64,000 bases of DNA. Source: Herbiconiux flava (GTDB lineage: Bacteria > Actinomycetota > Actinomycetes > Actinomycetales > Microbacteriaceae). The stretch lies in assembly GCF_013409865.1 (NCBI RefSeq), contig NZ_JACCBM010000001.1, positions 3,224,001 to 3,288,000 on the forward strand, read 5' to 3'. Positions 43,601 to 52,231 of this stretch are shown here, one piece after another. The position numbers and the translations under genes were made by a program. Within the stretch, counting starts at the first letter, position 1; each line of letters starts with the position of its first letter. The notes beneath the pieces were generated by a model, which made no database searches, was not told where the DNA came from, and saw only the letters and a list, made by a program, of their open reading frames with translations.

Positions 43601-44228
43601 CGGCCTGGCGCCCGAGCGGCTTCAACTGCCGCCGGATCTCGCCCGCCAGGTCGGACAGCCGCGTGAGGTTCGCCTGCATCGCCTCGAGCTTGCGCTGCGT
43701 CTTCTCCTTGCGGCGACGATGCTTCAGGATGCCCGCGGCCTCCTCGATGAACCCGCGACGCCCCTCGGGGGTGGCGTGCAGCACCGCGTCGAGCTGACCC
43801 TGCCCGACGATGACGTGCATCTCGCGACCGAGCCCGGAGTCGCTGAGCAGCTCCTGCACGTCGAGCAGCCGGCAGTTCTCGCCGTTGATCGCGTACTCGC
43901 TGCCGCCGTTGCGGAACAGCGTGCGCCGGATCGTCACCTCGGAGTAGTCGATCGGCAGCGCCCCGTCGGCGTTGTCGATGGTGAGCGTGACCTCGGCCCG
44001 GCCGAGCGGGCCCTTGGTGCTCGTGCCGGCGAAGATGACGTCCTCCATCTTGCCGCCACGGAGGGTCTTGGCGCCCTGCTCCCCCATCACCCAGGCGAGG
44101 GCGTCGACCACGTTGCTCTTGCCGGAGCCGTTCGGCCCGACCACCGCGGTGACACCGGTCTCGAAGGCGAAGGTGGTGGGGTTGGCGAAGCTCTTGAAGC
44201 CCTTGAGGGTCAAGCTCTTCAGGTGCAC
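40650..44228 (-). CDS. smc: Chromosome segregation protein SMC
   Basis: 1192 aa condensin ATPase. Walker A VVGPNGSGKSNVVDAL (about 30-45), Q-loop WVMGEQGAKTLRGG, long coiled coils (about 165-500 and 660-1000), hinge domain in between (about 510-640, LDGIRGLVAEHVKVTPGFEAA), and the C-terminal ABC signature LSLLSGGERSLAAVALL with Walker B FYIMDEVEAALDDAN (about 1105-1140). GTG start at 44228 with GGAAGG 8 nt upstream. ScpA and ScpB partners are not in this window. Confidence 0.96.
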   Translation of the reverse strand: MHLKSLTLKGFKSFANPTTFAFETGVTAVVGPNGSGKSNVVDALAWVMGEQGAKTLRGGKMEDVIFAGTSTKGPLGRAEVTLTIDNADGALPIDYSEVTIRRTLFRNGGSEYAINGENCRLLDVQELLSDSGLGREMHVIVGQGQLDAVLHATPEGRRGFIEEAAGILKHRRRKEKTQRKLEAMQANLTRLSDLAGEIRRQLKPLGRQAEIAKEAQSIAAIVRDAKARLLADEVVTLRTALDAAARSESERHTERIVLQERLEQNQLRVARIEQAQVGDAVDLARRTAFGLESVQERLRNLYNLASQRLALLGGEDAVPDAGPSVTPSMVADSRDEVVRLQAEVAGAQDAWDAAKRATLAARGSLDALDEQIAYQSSLVSKHDLELSKLAGQLESANSRLAAVRGEVLRQQNALDAAVARRDTAQAEFARAEAEAAEVQVDETDLDEGYEFAQSSVFEAEAEIERLRDELHTHERERDALAARTSALTMALDQKDGSAELVGARLDGIRGLVAEHVKVTPGFEAAVAAALGTLADAVLAADVDSAVNAAQAAAAGDMGRVELVIADTPGGAPDALPAALADTDGITPAARVVTGPAGVLGVLASTAIADDLDAARRAWQRMEADGTASAGLTIVTRQGEVLTRYVLRGGSGATRSRIELVAERDSAAVLLEEEGSVIERARFALAEQRGIVQVAKEQSQRALAALREHDSKLASRTERLGRLRAQLEASGAELERLQKSLSIAQDSVGQAEQGAERARRELEVARERPRPVLDVSSRDGLLTELEAARDREVEARLGVETARERVRAEQARTAALERQLEADRAAAEAAARRAVIRRRQIASATAVAEALPAVLASVDRSVAEAAVLLARREAERAEQNEELTALRRDEAALRERLQSITENMHGLELQIYEKKLHLSSLLERAGSELGLVEDVLVAEYGPSQLVPDDDAVTAPRASAALTDDESPEPQGRPFVRTEQQQRLAKAERKLAELGRVNPLALEEFAALEQRHKFLSDQLTDLTNTRKDLLTIIEEIDDRMQIIFESAFEDTREAFTKVFPVLFPGGTGSISLTDPDNLLTTGIEVSVKPAGKKIERLSLLSGGERSLAAVALLIAIFKARPSPFYIMDEVEAALDDANLGRLLTIFEDLRQTSQLIVITHQKRTMEIADALYGVSMRQDGVSAVVGQRVGQPTT

Positions 44229-44308
44229 GCGCGGCCTTCCGTTCTTCGGTGCACCCTACGGTAGCGGCTGGGGCGCCGTCGCTGCGGCGCTGCGGGGCCG
44301 TGGCGCGG

Positions 44309-44680
44309 TCACCGGGCGCGGAGCACGCAGAACTCGTTGCCCTCGGGGTCGGCCAGGACGACCCAGCTGACGTCGGTCTGGCCGATGTCGACGCGGGTGG
44401 CGCCGAGGGACTCGAGGCGGGCGACCTCGGTCGCCTGGGCGTCCGCCGCGCCCTCGGGGACGAAGTCGAGATGCAGGCGGTTCTTCGCCGTCTTCTTCTC
44501 GGGCACCGCGAGGAACAGCAGGCTCGGGTGGGTCTCGGCGTCGGGCGCGATCTCGTACTCGGCGTCCTCCCCGTCCTCGCTCTGGTAGGTGAGCTGCCAG
44601 TCCAGCGCCTCGCGCCACCAGTCGGCGAGGGCCTTGGGGTTCTCGGAGTCGACCACGATCTGTTCGAAGCGGAGTGCCAT
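44309..44680 (-). CDS. Glyoxalase/bleomycin-resistance (VOC) family protein
   Basis: 123 aa. Two betaalphabetabetabeta units of the VOC fold: FEQIVVDSENPKALADWWREAL at the start, NRLHLDFVPEGAADAQATEV in the middle and DVSWVVLADPEGNEFCVL at the end, the usual position of the last metal ligand. Function cannot be assigned more closely; such proteins bind small molecules or act as dioxygenases or isomerases. TAGCCT ends 7 nt before the ATG, no RBS. Confidence 0.88.
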   Translation of the reverse strand: MALRFEQIVVDSENPKALADWWREALDWQLTYQSEDGEDAEYEIAPDAETHPSLLFLAVPEKKTAKNRLHLDFVPEGAADAQATEVARLESLGATRVDIGQTDVSWVVLADPEGNEFCVLRAR

Positions 44681-44687
44681 GGCGGTC

Positions 44688-44693
44688 AGGCTA
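44688..44693 (-). promoter_or_regulatory. -10 box of leaderless VOC gene promoter
   Basis: TAGCCT followed by 7 nt and the ATG at 44680. Confidence 0.5.
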
Positions 44694-45185
44694 CGCCGTC
44701 GCGGCCGCCGCGGGGAAGGCGTCGAGCCGCTTCATCATGCAGATCACGAGCGGCTCGTCCTTCCAGTAGCCGTAGCAGTCGGTGCGCTGCCAGCCCTCGC
44801 TCGTGTAGAGGGCCACCGCCTCGGGCTGCATCTGGCCGACCTCGAGCTTCAGGATGCGCGTTCCGCCCTCCCGCGCGATCTCCTCCATCGCGGCCAGCAG
44901 CCGGCGCGCCACCTTCTGGCCCCGGGCGCTCTCGCGCACGTAGACGCGCTTGATCTCGGCCTCTCCATCGCGCCCTTCACCCAGAGGGCTCAGAGCGATG
45001 CAGCCGACCGGGATCCGGGCGTCTCCATCGCCCTGCGACTGCTCGGCCACCACCGCAGCCAGCCCACCGTGCACCGATGGGCCGGGGTCGTCGCTGGAGT
45101 ACCGGCGCATGACATCGGCCACCTGCTCCGCTTCCAGCTCCCGGAAGGCCGGGTCGTCGGTGGTCGTGGTGCGCAGCGTGATCAC
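44691..45185 (-). CDS. GNAT family N-acetyltransferase
   Basis: 164 aa acyl-CoA-dependent acetyltransferase. The acetyl-CoA site is IKRVYVRESARGQKVARRLLAA (about residues 88-109, with the R-x-x-G-x pattern RGQKVA), followed by RILKLEVGQMQPEAVALYTSEGW, typical for the last strand and helix. Substrate unknown. Start set at GTG 45185 (MITLRTTTTDD) because GAGAAT lies 7 nt before it; a longer version from 45209 is possible. Confidence 0.85.
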   Translation of the reverse strand: MITLRTTTTDDPAFRELEAEQVADVMRRYSSDDPGPSVHGGLAAVVAEQSQGDGDARIPVGCIALSPLGEGRDGEAEIKRVYVRESARGQKVARRLLAAMEEIAREGGTRILKLEVGQMQPEAVALYTSEGWQRTDCYGYWKDEPLVICMMKRLDAFPAAAATA

Positions 45186-45192
45186 GGCACCG

Positions 45193-45198
45193 ATTCTC
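45193..45198 (-). promoter_or_regulatory. Possible -10 box of GNAT gene
   Basis: GAGAAT followed by 7 nt and GTG at 45185; weaker match (A2 and T6 kept). Confidence 0.35.
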
Positions 45199-45272
45199 AC
45201 ACGGGCCACCGACAGCGACGGGAGCGGGGCGTGGGTGGTGCCGGGCGCCGGCCGAGCATCCGGAATCGCCCG

Positions 45273-45278
45273 TAGGCT
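45273..45278 (+). promoter_or_regulatory. -10 box of leaderless moeZ promoter
   Basis: TAGGCT followed by 6 nt and the ATG at 45285. Confidence 0.55.
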
Positions 45279-45284
45279 GAGAGC

Positions 45285-46535
45285 ATGCCGCTGCCCGCCC
45301 TCGTCTCACCCGGCCCCGAGCTCACCCGCGCGGAGCTGCTGCGGTACTCGCGGCAGATCTCGCTGCCGCACGTCGGCGTCGACGGCCAGCGCCGGCTGAA
45401 GGATGCGCACGTGCTCGTGCTCGGCGCCGGCGGCCTCGGCTCGCCCGTGCTGCAGTACCTCGCCGCCGCAGGCGTCGGCACCATCGGCATCGCCGACCAC
45501 GACACGGTCGAGGTGTCGAACCTGCAGCGGCAGACCATCCACCCGGATGCGCGGGTCGGCGAACGCAAGGTCGCCTCCGCGGCCGCCACGGTGCATGCCC
45601 AGAACCCGCTGATCGAGGTGGTCGAGCACGACGCCGAGGTCACCCCCGCGACCGTGCTCGAGCTGGTGTCGGAGTACGACATCGTGGTCGACGGCACCGA
45701 CAACTTCGAGGTGCAGTACGTCGTCGACGCCGCCTGCGCGCTCGTCGGAAAGCCGCTCGTCTGGGGTTCGGTGCTGCGTTTCGACGGGCAGGTGACGGTG
45801 TTCTGGGCCACCGCGGCCGAAGGCCTGGACCGCACCCTCGACGACCTCTACCCCGAGCAGCCCGACGCCGACCCCGGTGAGACCTGCTCGGTCGCCGGCG
45901 TGCTCGGCCCGGTCTGCGCCGCGATCGGCGCCGTCATGGCGACCGAGACGCTGAAGCTGCTCGGCGGCTACGGCGAGCCCCTGCTCGGCCGGCTGCTCGT
46001 GCACGACGCCCTCGACGCCTCCTGGCGCGAGGTGCCGTTCGGCAAGGCCGCGAACCGCGACAGCCCGGGCGCCCGGCGCACCCGCGGCGCCGCCAACATC
46101 GGCGAGCCGTACAGCTTCACCAAGCAGGGGTCCGGCTCGTCGGGCCCCGCCACCGCTCTCTTCGAAAGGCAGTCCACCGTGACGTCAGAGACCACCCCCA
46201 CCCCGTCGATCACCGCTCCCGAGCTCAAGTCGCTGCTCGAGGCGCGCACGCGCGGCGAGGCCGACTTCGTGCTCGTGGACGTGCGCGAGATGTACGAGAA
46301 CCAGCTCGTCGCCATCGAGGGCGCCGAGCTGGTGCCGCTCGGGCAGATCCTGAGCGACCAGGCGCGGGAGATCCTGCCGCCGCAGGAGAAGGTCATCCTG
46401 CACTGCCACCACGACGCGCGGTCGCAGCAGGCCGCGGCGCTGCTGCGGGCGAACGGCTGGGAGGACGTGACGTTCGTGCAGGGCGGCATCGACGCGTGGT
46501 CGCGTGAGGTCGACCCGTCGGCGCCGCGGTACTGA
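45285..46535 (+). CDS. moeZ: MoeB/MoeZ-type adenylyltransferase with rhodanese domain
   Basis: 416 aa two-domain protein that adenylates the C-terminal glycine of MoaD-like proteins and then transfers sulfur. E1-like domain (about 20-270): Rossmann ATP site VLVLGAGGLGSPVLQYLAAAG, adenylation residues SNLQRQTIH, DGTDNF, and TCSVAGVLGP. Rhodanese domain (about 315-416) with the sulfur-carrying Cys in VILHCHHDARSQQAA. The two CxxC zinc motifs of classical MoeB are missing (YPEQPDAD where a Cys is expected; HDALDASWREVPFG at the second site). Head of the Moco cluster; MoaD is encoded just downstream on the other strand. Confidence 0.92.
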   Translation: MPLPALVSPGPELTRAELLRYSRQISLPHVGVDGQRRLKDAHVLVLGAGGLGSPVLQYLAAAGVGTIGIADHDTVEVSNLQRQTIHPDARVGERKVASAAATVHAQNPLIEVVEHDAEVTPATVLELVSEYDIVVDGTDNFEVQYVVDAACALVGKPLVWGSVLRFDGQVTVFWATAAEGLDRTLDDLYPEQPDADPGETCSVAGVLGPVCAAIGAVMATETLKLLGGYGEPLLGRLLVHDALDASWREVPFGKAANRDSPGARRTRGAANIGEPYSFTKQGSGSSGPATALFERQSTVTSETTPTPSITAPELKSLLEARTRGEADFVLVDVREMYENQLVAIEGAELVPLGQILSDQAREILPPQEKVILHCHHDARSQQAAALLRANGWEDVTFVQGGIDAWSREVDPSAPRY

Positions 46536-46590
46536 GCGCGGGGGCGCGTCGCACCTGGAGGCGCCGGCGCGTCACGGCGCGCAGGCGGGG

Positions 46591-46845
46591 TCAGCCGCCG
46601 GCGAAAGGCGGGAGGACGTCGAGGGTGTCGCCGTCCGCGAGCGCGGTGCGGCGGTCGGTCGTGGCGCGCCCGTTGTGCAGGTAGGAGCAGCGGTCGAAGA
46701 CCGCCGCGGCGGCACGCGCATCCTGAGCTCTCGACGCGAGGGCGTCGACGAGCTCGCCGATCGTCGCGGGCGCGGGATCGACGCGTTCTTCCGCCCGGCC
46801 GACCGCAGCCTTGGCCGCGGCGAAGTACCTCACCTGGATGCTCAC
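46591..46845 (-). CDS. moaD: Molybdopterin synthase sulfur carrier subunit MoaD
   Basis: 84 aa ubiquitin-fold protein ending in the essential PPFAGG, whose final glycine is adenylated and thiocarboxylated and then supplies sulfur for the dithiolene of molybdopterin. N-terminus IQVRYFAAAKAAVG and ALADGDTLDVLPP are typical. The ATG is 1 base from the moaA stop, so the two are co-translated. MoaE, its partner in the synthase, is encoded at 50643-51113. Confidence 0.93.
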   Translation of the reverse strand: MSIQVRYFAAAKAAVGRAEERVDPAPATIGELVDALASRAQDARAAAAVFDRCSYLHNGRATTDRRTALADGDTLDVLPPFAGG

Positions 46846-46846
46846 G

Positions 46847-47965
46847 TCAGCCTCCGATCGCGCTCATCGGGCGGTCGGGCTGCTCGAACCCGGCCGAATT
46901 CATGTTGTGCCCCGACGGCTTCGCCCACATCGCGCCGCGCCACAGGTCGGCGATCTCGCGGTCGTCGGCTCCGTCGCGGAGGGGCCCGAGCAGGTCGGTC
47001 TCGGTGTGCGAGAACAGGCAGCTGCGCACGGCGCCCTCGGCGGTGAGCCGCGTGCGCCGACAGTCGGAGCAGAACGGCTCGCTGACCGACGCGATGATCC
47101 CGACGAGCCCGAGCATCGGCCCGGCCGGTCCGGCAGTTCGCTCGCGCACCTGGAACAGCTCGGCCGGGGCGCCGTCGCGCGGCGCCTCGTCGGGGCTCAG
47201 CAGGTAGCGCACGCTCAACCGCTCGCGGATGCCGTCGGCCGTGATCATCGAATCCCGGTTCCAGACGTGGTCGGCGTCGAGCGGCATCTGCTCGATGAAG
47301 CGCAGCTGGTGGCCTCCGGCGAGCGCCCACTCCAGCAGCTCGACGGCCTGGTCGTCGTTGATGCCGGGCATCAGGACGGCGTTGATCTTGGTGGAGACGA
47401 GCCCCGCAGCGCCCACGGCGTCGATGCCCGCGAGCACCCGGCTGAGGAAGGGCCGACGCGTGATCTTCGCGAAGGTCTCGGGCTCGATGGAATCCAGCGA
47501 CACGTTGATGCGGTCGAGTCCGGCCTCGGCGAGCGCCTCCGCCCGGCTCGAGAGACCGATGGCGTTGGTCGTCATCGAGATCTCGGGGCGCGGCTCGAGT
47601 GCGGCCACGGCGCGGATGATCTCGACCAGGTCCTTCCGCAGCAGCGGCTCTCCCCCGGTGAAGCGCACTTGGCGCACGCCGAACTCGGTCACGGCTATAC
47701 GGGCGAAGCGGGTGATCTCGTCGATCGACATCAGCGACGGCGGTGCCAGGAACGGCAGGCCCTCGGCGGGCATGCAGTACGTGCAGCGGAGGTTGCAGCG
47801 GTCGGTGAGCGAGATGCGCAGGTCGGTGCCGCTGCGGCCGAAGCGGTCGATCAGCCTGGCGTCGTCGGGCCGGTCGCTCGGCAGCATGACGGCGCCGCGC
47901 GGCTCGGGCGCAGACCCCGCACTCGGCGCCTGCTTCACCACCGGGATGCCCAGACCGACGCTCAT
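46847..47965 (-). CDS. moaA: GTP 3',8-cyclase MoaA
   Basis: 372 aa radical SAM enzyme catalysing the first step of molybdenum cofactor synthesis. N-terminal cluster motif DRCNLRCTYCMP (about residue 60-70), FTGGEPLLRKDL for SAM binding, and a C-terminal second cluster with FCSDCRRTRLTAEGAVRSCL (about 295-314). Ends with SAIGG, the GG tail needed for activity. Length is slightly above average owing to an N-terminal extension of about 35 residues. TAGGGT lies 6 nt before the ATG at 47965. Confidence 0.95.
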   Translation of the reverse strand: MSVGLGIPVVKQAPSAGSAPEPRGAVMLPSDRPDDARLIDRFGRSGTDLRISLTDRCNLRCTYCMPAEGLPFLAPPSLMSIDEITRFARIAVTEFGVRQVRFTGGEPLLRKDLVEIIRAVAALEPRPEISMTTNAIGLSSRAEALAEAGLDRINVSLDSIEPETFAKITRRPFLSRVLAGIDAVGAAGLVSTKINAVLMPGINDDQAVELLEWALAGGHQLRFIEQMPLDADHVWNRDSMITADGIRERLSVRYLLSPDEAPRDGAPAELFQVRERTAGPAGPMLGLVGIIASVSEPFCSDCRRTRLTAEGAVRSCLFSHTETDLLGPLRDGADDREIADLWRGAMWAKPSGHNMNSAGFEQPDRPMSAIGG

Positions 47966-47971
47966 GCCTCC

Positions 47972-47977
47972 ACCCTA
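47972..47977 (-). promoter_or_regulatory. -10 box of leaderless moaA promoter
   Basis: TAGGGT followed by 6 nt and the ATG at 47965. A GGAGG also occurs here, but only 1 nt from the ATG, too close to act as a normal RBS. Confidence 0.45.
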
Positions 47978-48310
47978 AGCGCTTTGGATGCCCGCCCGGC
48001 CGTCCCTCCCGGTACCACCCGGCCCTCACCTTCCGCGCGCGATCGCGGCCGGATCGAGTGCAGAGGTGCTGCCTCGAGTGCGGCGACAGGGGATGAGCTC
48101 GAGAGCGCGGGCTGATAGGGCGGACGGAACATGCCCGGTATTCGGCACGAACGCCCGCACCGGTGGGTGAGGGTGGCAACACCGATCGTCGGAGAGTCAC
48201 CAGGTGCCTCCAGCCGCGCGGTCGGCTCGGAGCGGGGTGACGGCGGGCACCGGGCCCACTGGCGGTCCAGTCGCGACGAGCTGGCGGCGGGCATGGGGCA
48301 CACTGGGCGT
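47978..48310. other. Non-coding stretch between divergent moaA and moeA
   Basis: About 330 bases upstream of both genes. No supported ORF is seen. It contains a direct repeat of TCGAGTGC (spaced 25 bp) and several short GC-rich inverted repeats. I could not recognise a Moco riboswitch or another structured RNA. Confidence 0.5.
48299..48304 (+). promoter_or_regulatory. Possible -10 box of moeA
   Basis: CACACT followed by 6 nt and the ATG at 48311; keeps the A2 and T6 of the -10 consensus. Confidence 0.35.
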
Positions 48311-49597
48311 ATGCGAACCATCGAGGAGCATCGCCGCGAGATCATCGCGCTGCTGGGCGGCGTCGCCGCCACCGGCGAAGCGGAGGAGCTGAGCGTCTCC
48401 GCCACCGAGATGGCCGCCCATCCGGAGCGCTACGCGCAGCGGATCCTCGCAACCGATCTGATCGCCCCGTCGAGCCTCCCCGCCTTCGACAACTCGCAGA
48501 TGGACGGGTACGCCGTGCTGTCGAGCGACCTCGCCACGGCGAGCACCGACGCTCCCGTCGCCCTGACCGTCGCACCGCGGATCGCCGCGGGCGACACCTT
48601 CGGCACCCACGCACCCGGCACGGCCACGCCGATCATGACCGGGGCGCCGGTGCCCGAGGGTGCTGACGCGGTGGTGCAGATCGAACGGGCCGACCCGCCG
48701 GCGTTCTTCGACGACGACGGCGTCACCCGGACGGTCGCGTTCGGCGAGGCGGTGCCCACGGGTCAGTTCGTGCGCGCGGCGGGCAGCGACGTGGGTGAGG
48801 GCGACGTGCTGCTGACCGTCGGGACCGTGCTCGGCCCGGCTCACTTCGGCGTCATCGCGGGCACCGGCGCGACCTCGGTTCCGGTGCGGCGGCGCGTGCG
48901 GGTGCTGCTCGTGTCGACGGGGCACGAGATCCGTGAGCCCGGCAGCGCGCTCGAGCCGGGCCAGATCTTCGACGCCAACTCGTCCGCCCTCACGGCGGCC
49001 CTCCTGGCCATCGGCTGCGCGGTGACACCCGTGCCCTGCCGCTCCGACGACGCCGAGGACCTTCTCGAGCTGCTGGCGCAGGAAGCGGCGGCCGTCGATC
49101 TGATCGTGACCGTCGGCGGGGTGAGCGCCGGCGCCCGCGAAGTCGTTCGGGACGCTCTCGGACCACTCGGAGTCGAGTTCATGAAGGTCGCGATGCAGCC
49201 GGGCGGGCCACAGGGGTTCGGGATCGCGTCCGTTCCGGGAGCGGGGGGACGAGCATCCGTCGACCGCCCCGTGATCAGCCTGCCGGGCAACCCGGTGAGT
49301 GCCCTGGTGTCGTTCGAGGCGTTCCTCCGCCCGGCGCTGCTCACCGCCTCCGGAGCACGGACGACGTCGCGCGAGCTGCGGCGCGGTGTGGTGGCCGAGG
49401 CGTTCGACTCGCCGCCGAACCATCACCAGCTGCGACGCGGCCTCGTACGCGGGGACGGCACACTGGAGCTCGTCGGCGGGCCGTCGAGCCATCTGCTGCA
49501 CTCGTACGCGGGCTCGACCGTGCTCGTGCACGTTCCCGTCGGCGTCTCGTCGGTCTCCGCCGGCGACGAACTCGACTACTGGAGGATCGATGGCTGA
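48311..49597 (+). CDS. moeA: Molybdopterin molybdotransferase MoeA
   Basis: 428 aa enzyme that inserts molybdate into adenylylated molybdopterin. N-terminal SLPAFDNSQMDGYAV (about 57-71), GDTFGTHAPGTATPIMTGAPVPEGADAVVQIE (motif in two parts, about 95-125), the MoCF domain VSTGHEIREPG with VTVGGVSAGAREVVRDALG (about 275-290), and PVISLPGNPVSALVSFEAFL (about 320-338). Start at 48311 fits the usual N-terminus MRTIEEHRREIIALL; the frame is open further upstream without support. Followed by moaC with an 8-nt overlap. Confidence 0.93.
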   Translation: MRTIEEHRREIIALLGGVAATGEAEELSVSATEMAAHPERYAQRILATDLIAPSSLPAFDNSQMDGYAVLSSDLATASTDAPVALTVAPRIAAGDTFGTHAPGTATPIMTGAPVPEGADAVVQIERADPPAFFDDDGVTRTVAFGEAVPTGQFVRAAGSDVGEGDVLLTVGTVLGPAHFGVIAGTGATSVPVRRRVRVLLVSTGHEIREPGSALEPGQIFDANSSALTAALLAIGCAVTPVPCRSDDAEDLLELLAQEAAAVDLIVTVGGVSAGAREVVRDALGPLGVEFMKVAMQPGGPQGFGIASVPGAGGRASVDRPVISLPGNPVSALVSFEAFLRPALLTASGARTTSRELRRGVVAEAFDSPPNHHQLRRGLVRGDGTLELVGGPSSHLLHSYAGSTVLVHVPVGVSSVSAGDELDYWRIDG

Positions 49598-50065
49598 CGG
49601 TTCAGAGCTCACCCACGTCACGGCCGACGGCTCGGCCCACATGGTCGACGTGTCGGACAAGGCGATCACGAAGCGCATCGCGAGCGCGCAGGCCGTGCTG
49701 CACACTCGGCCGGACGTGATCAGGATGCTCGCGGACGGCTCACTCTCTAAGGGAGAGCCGCTGGCGGTCGCGCGCGTCGCCGGGATTATGGCGGCGAAGC
49801 AGACCTCCTCACTCATTCCGCTGTGCCATCCGCTGCCGATCTCGGGGGTGACGGTGGACTTCGAGATCGCCGAGTCCAGCGTGCGGATCACCACCTCCGT
49901 GAAGACCACCGGTGTCACCGGGGTGGAGATGGAGGCGCTCACCGCCGCCTCGGTCGCGGCGCTGACCGTGTACGACATGATCAAGGCCGTCGACCGCGCC
50001 GCGCGCGTGACGGACATCGAGGTGCTGTCGAAATCCGGCGGCGCGAGCGGCGATTGGAGCCGGCA

Positions 50066-50069
<4 letters not shown>
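49590..50069 (+). CDS. moaC: Cyclic pyranopterin monophosphate synthase MoaC
   Basis: 159 aa enzyme that works after MoaA to form cPMP. Features: LTHVTADGSAHMVDVSDKAIT, the active-site KGEPLAVARVAGIMAAKQTS, LIPLCHPLPISGVTVDFEI and TGVTGVEMEALTAASVAALTVYDMIKAVDR in two stretches. The start at 49590 has GGAGGA just upstream and lies inside the end of moeA; the stop overlaps the mogA start (ATGA). Confidence 0.95.
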
Positions 50070-50642
<573 letters not shown>

Positions 50643-50659
<17 letters not shown>

Positions 50660-51113
50660 CATTCCTTCATCTTCGGGCGGATCTGTGGAGAACCGCGTCG
50701 TCATCGCCAGGATCGCGGAGAAGACGATCACGATCGACGAGTGCTCCGACGCCGTCGAGGACGCGACCTCGGGAGCGGTCGTGACCTTCGCCGGGGTGGT
50801 CAGAGACCACGACGAGGGCCGGGGAGTCACCGCGCTGAGCTACACCGCTCATCCGACGGCCGCCGAGGCGATCCGGGCGTCCGCTCTGCGCATCGCCGCC
50901 GCCCATCCGGAGACCCGCGTCGCCATCGTGCACCGCACGGGCGATCTCGTCGTGGGCGACCTCGCCCTCGCCTGCGCGGTCGCAGCGGCGCACCGGGGCG
51001 ACGCCTTCGCCGCCTGCGCCGAGCTGGTGGACGACGTGAAGAAGACCGTGCCCATCTGGAAGGAGCAGGCCTTCGACGACGGCACGACGGAGTGGGTGGC
51101 CTCGCTCGGCTGA
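50643..51113 (+). CDS. moaE: Molybdopterin synthase catalytic subunit MoaE
   Basis: 156 aa large subunit of molybdopterin synthase; with MoaD it adds the two sulfurs to cPMP. Conserved GAVVTFAGVVRDHDEGRGVTAL (about 45-66), LSYTAHPTAAEAI, VAIVHRTGDLVVGD, and the catalytic Lys region DVKKTVPIWKEQAFDDGTTEWV at the C-terminus. ATG 50643 has GGAGG 5 nt upstream; an ATG at 50631 is also in frame. Confidence 0.93.
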
Positions 51114-51250
51114 TCGCCGCCCCGGCGGCCATCCACTCCTGCACAGGCGTGGGACGCCGTCCGACTTACCCCCAATTCGGGCCGTGTTACATCTCAGACA
51201 CATTGCTGAGGTTCACTGAGTTCTGCAGCACCCTTCGAACGGAGCACCAC

Positions 51251-52231
51251 GTGGACCTCAACACCGTCGCCGCCATCACCCCGGCCCGCTCGCGCGGCGA
51301 TCTCGCCCTCCTCCGCAGCGACGTCGCGCCGCTCGCGGGCGGGTCGTGGCTCTTCTCCGAGCGGCAGGACGAGTTGACGGCCCTCGTGGACCTGATGACC
51401 CTGGAGTGGCCGTCGCTCACGGTGACCGCCGACGGGCTCGAGGTCGCCGCGACCTGCCGGCTGGCGGAGCTCGCCGAGTTGCCCGACGCGTGGGGCTGGG
51501 CCGCGCATCCGCTCTTCTTCCAGTGCTGCACCGCCCTGCTCGGCTCGTTCAAGGTGTGGAACGTCGCGACCGTGGGCGGCAACATCTGCGCCTCGCTGCC
51601 CGCCGGGCCGATGACCTCACTCTTCTCCGCGCTCGACGCCGAAGCCCTCGTCTGGCGGGCCGACGGCACAGACGAGCGGATGCCCGTGGCCGAGTTCGTG
51701 ACGGGCAACGGGCGGAACGCCCTCGGTCCCGGCGATGTGCTGCGCTCCCTTCATGTACCGCGGCACGCTCTCGAGGGGCGAACCGCCTACCGCAAGATCG
51801 CGCTGTCGCCGGTCGGGCGATCGGGGGCCGTCATCGTGGGGCGGCTCGATCTCGACGGGTCGTTCGTGCTGACGGTGTCGGGGGCGACGGTTCATCCGGA
51901 GCAGGTGCGATTCGCGTCGATTCCCGGGAGCACGGAGCTGGCCGCGGCGGTCGGAGCGATCGACTCGTGGTTCACCGACCCGCACGGCGCGGCCGACTGG
52001 CGGCGGGGCGTGTCGCTGCTCCTGGCTGAGGAGATCCGCGAGGAGCTGAGTCTGCCACCGGGCGAGGCCGCGCCGAGCGACTACACGACGGTGCGTCCGG
52101 CGAGCGCGGCAACAGCGCCCGCGCCCTCGCCCGCTGAGGCGATCGTCGGCTCGGGGATCGACGACGACGGGACGACCACCAGCGACGGGACGACCACCAG
52201 CGACGAGACGACGAGCGGGGACGCGCGATGA
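51251..52231 (+). CDS. Molybdenum hydroxylase FAD-binding subunit (CoxM/XdhB-like)
   Basis: 326 aa middle subunit of a xanthine dehydrogenase-type enzyme. The FAD-binding segment is [15 protein letters not shown] (about 25) and the second [19 protein letters not shown] (about 108); the C-terminal CO_dehydrog_C-like domain follows, with [18 protein letters not shown]. The tail has a short repeat ([18 protein letters not shown]). GTG start with a GGAG-containing leader; its stop overlaps the next gene by GTGAGATGA-type sharing of 4 bases. A CTCAG-N8-CTGAG repeat about 45-60 bp before the start may be regulatory. Confidence 0.88.
   Translation: MDLNTVAAITPARSRGDLALLRSDVAPLAGGSWLFSERQDELTALVDLMTLEWPSLTVTADGLEVAATCRLAELAELPDAWGWAAHPLFFQCCTALLGSFKVWNVATVGGNICASLPAGPMTSLFSALDAEALVWRADGTDERMPVAEFVTGNGRNALGPGDVLRSLHVPRHALEGRTAYRKIALSPVGRSGAVIVGRLDLDGSFVLTVSGATVHPEQVRFASIPGSTELAAAVGAIDSWFTDPHGAADWRRGVSLLLAEEIREELSLPPGEAAPSDYTTVRPASAATAPAPSPAEAIVGSGIDDDGTTTSDGTTTSDETTSGDAR

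Noticed and set aside
41481..44264. 927-codon open frame antisense to smc
   Set aside because: Shadow frame; smc has intact Walker A, signature and Walker B motifs.
47978..48310. Molybdenum cofactor riboswitch before moaA or moeA
   Set aside because: Both genes appear to have leaderless starts and I could not match the long conserved stems of the known Moco RNA motif.
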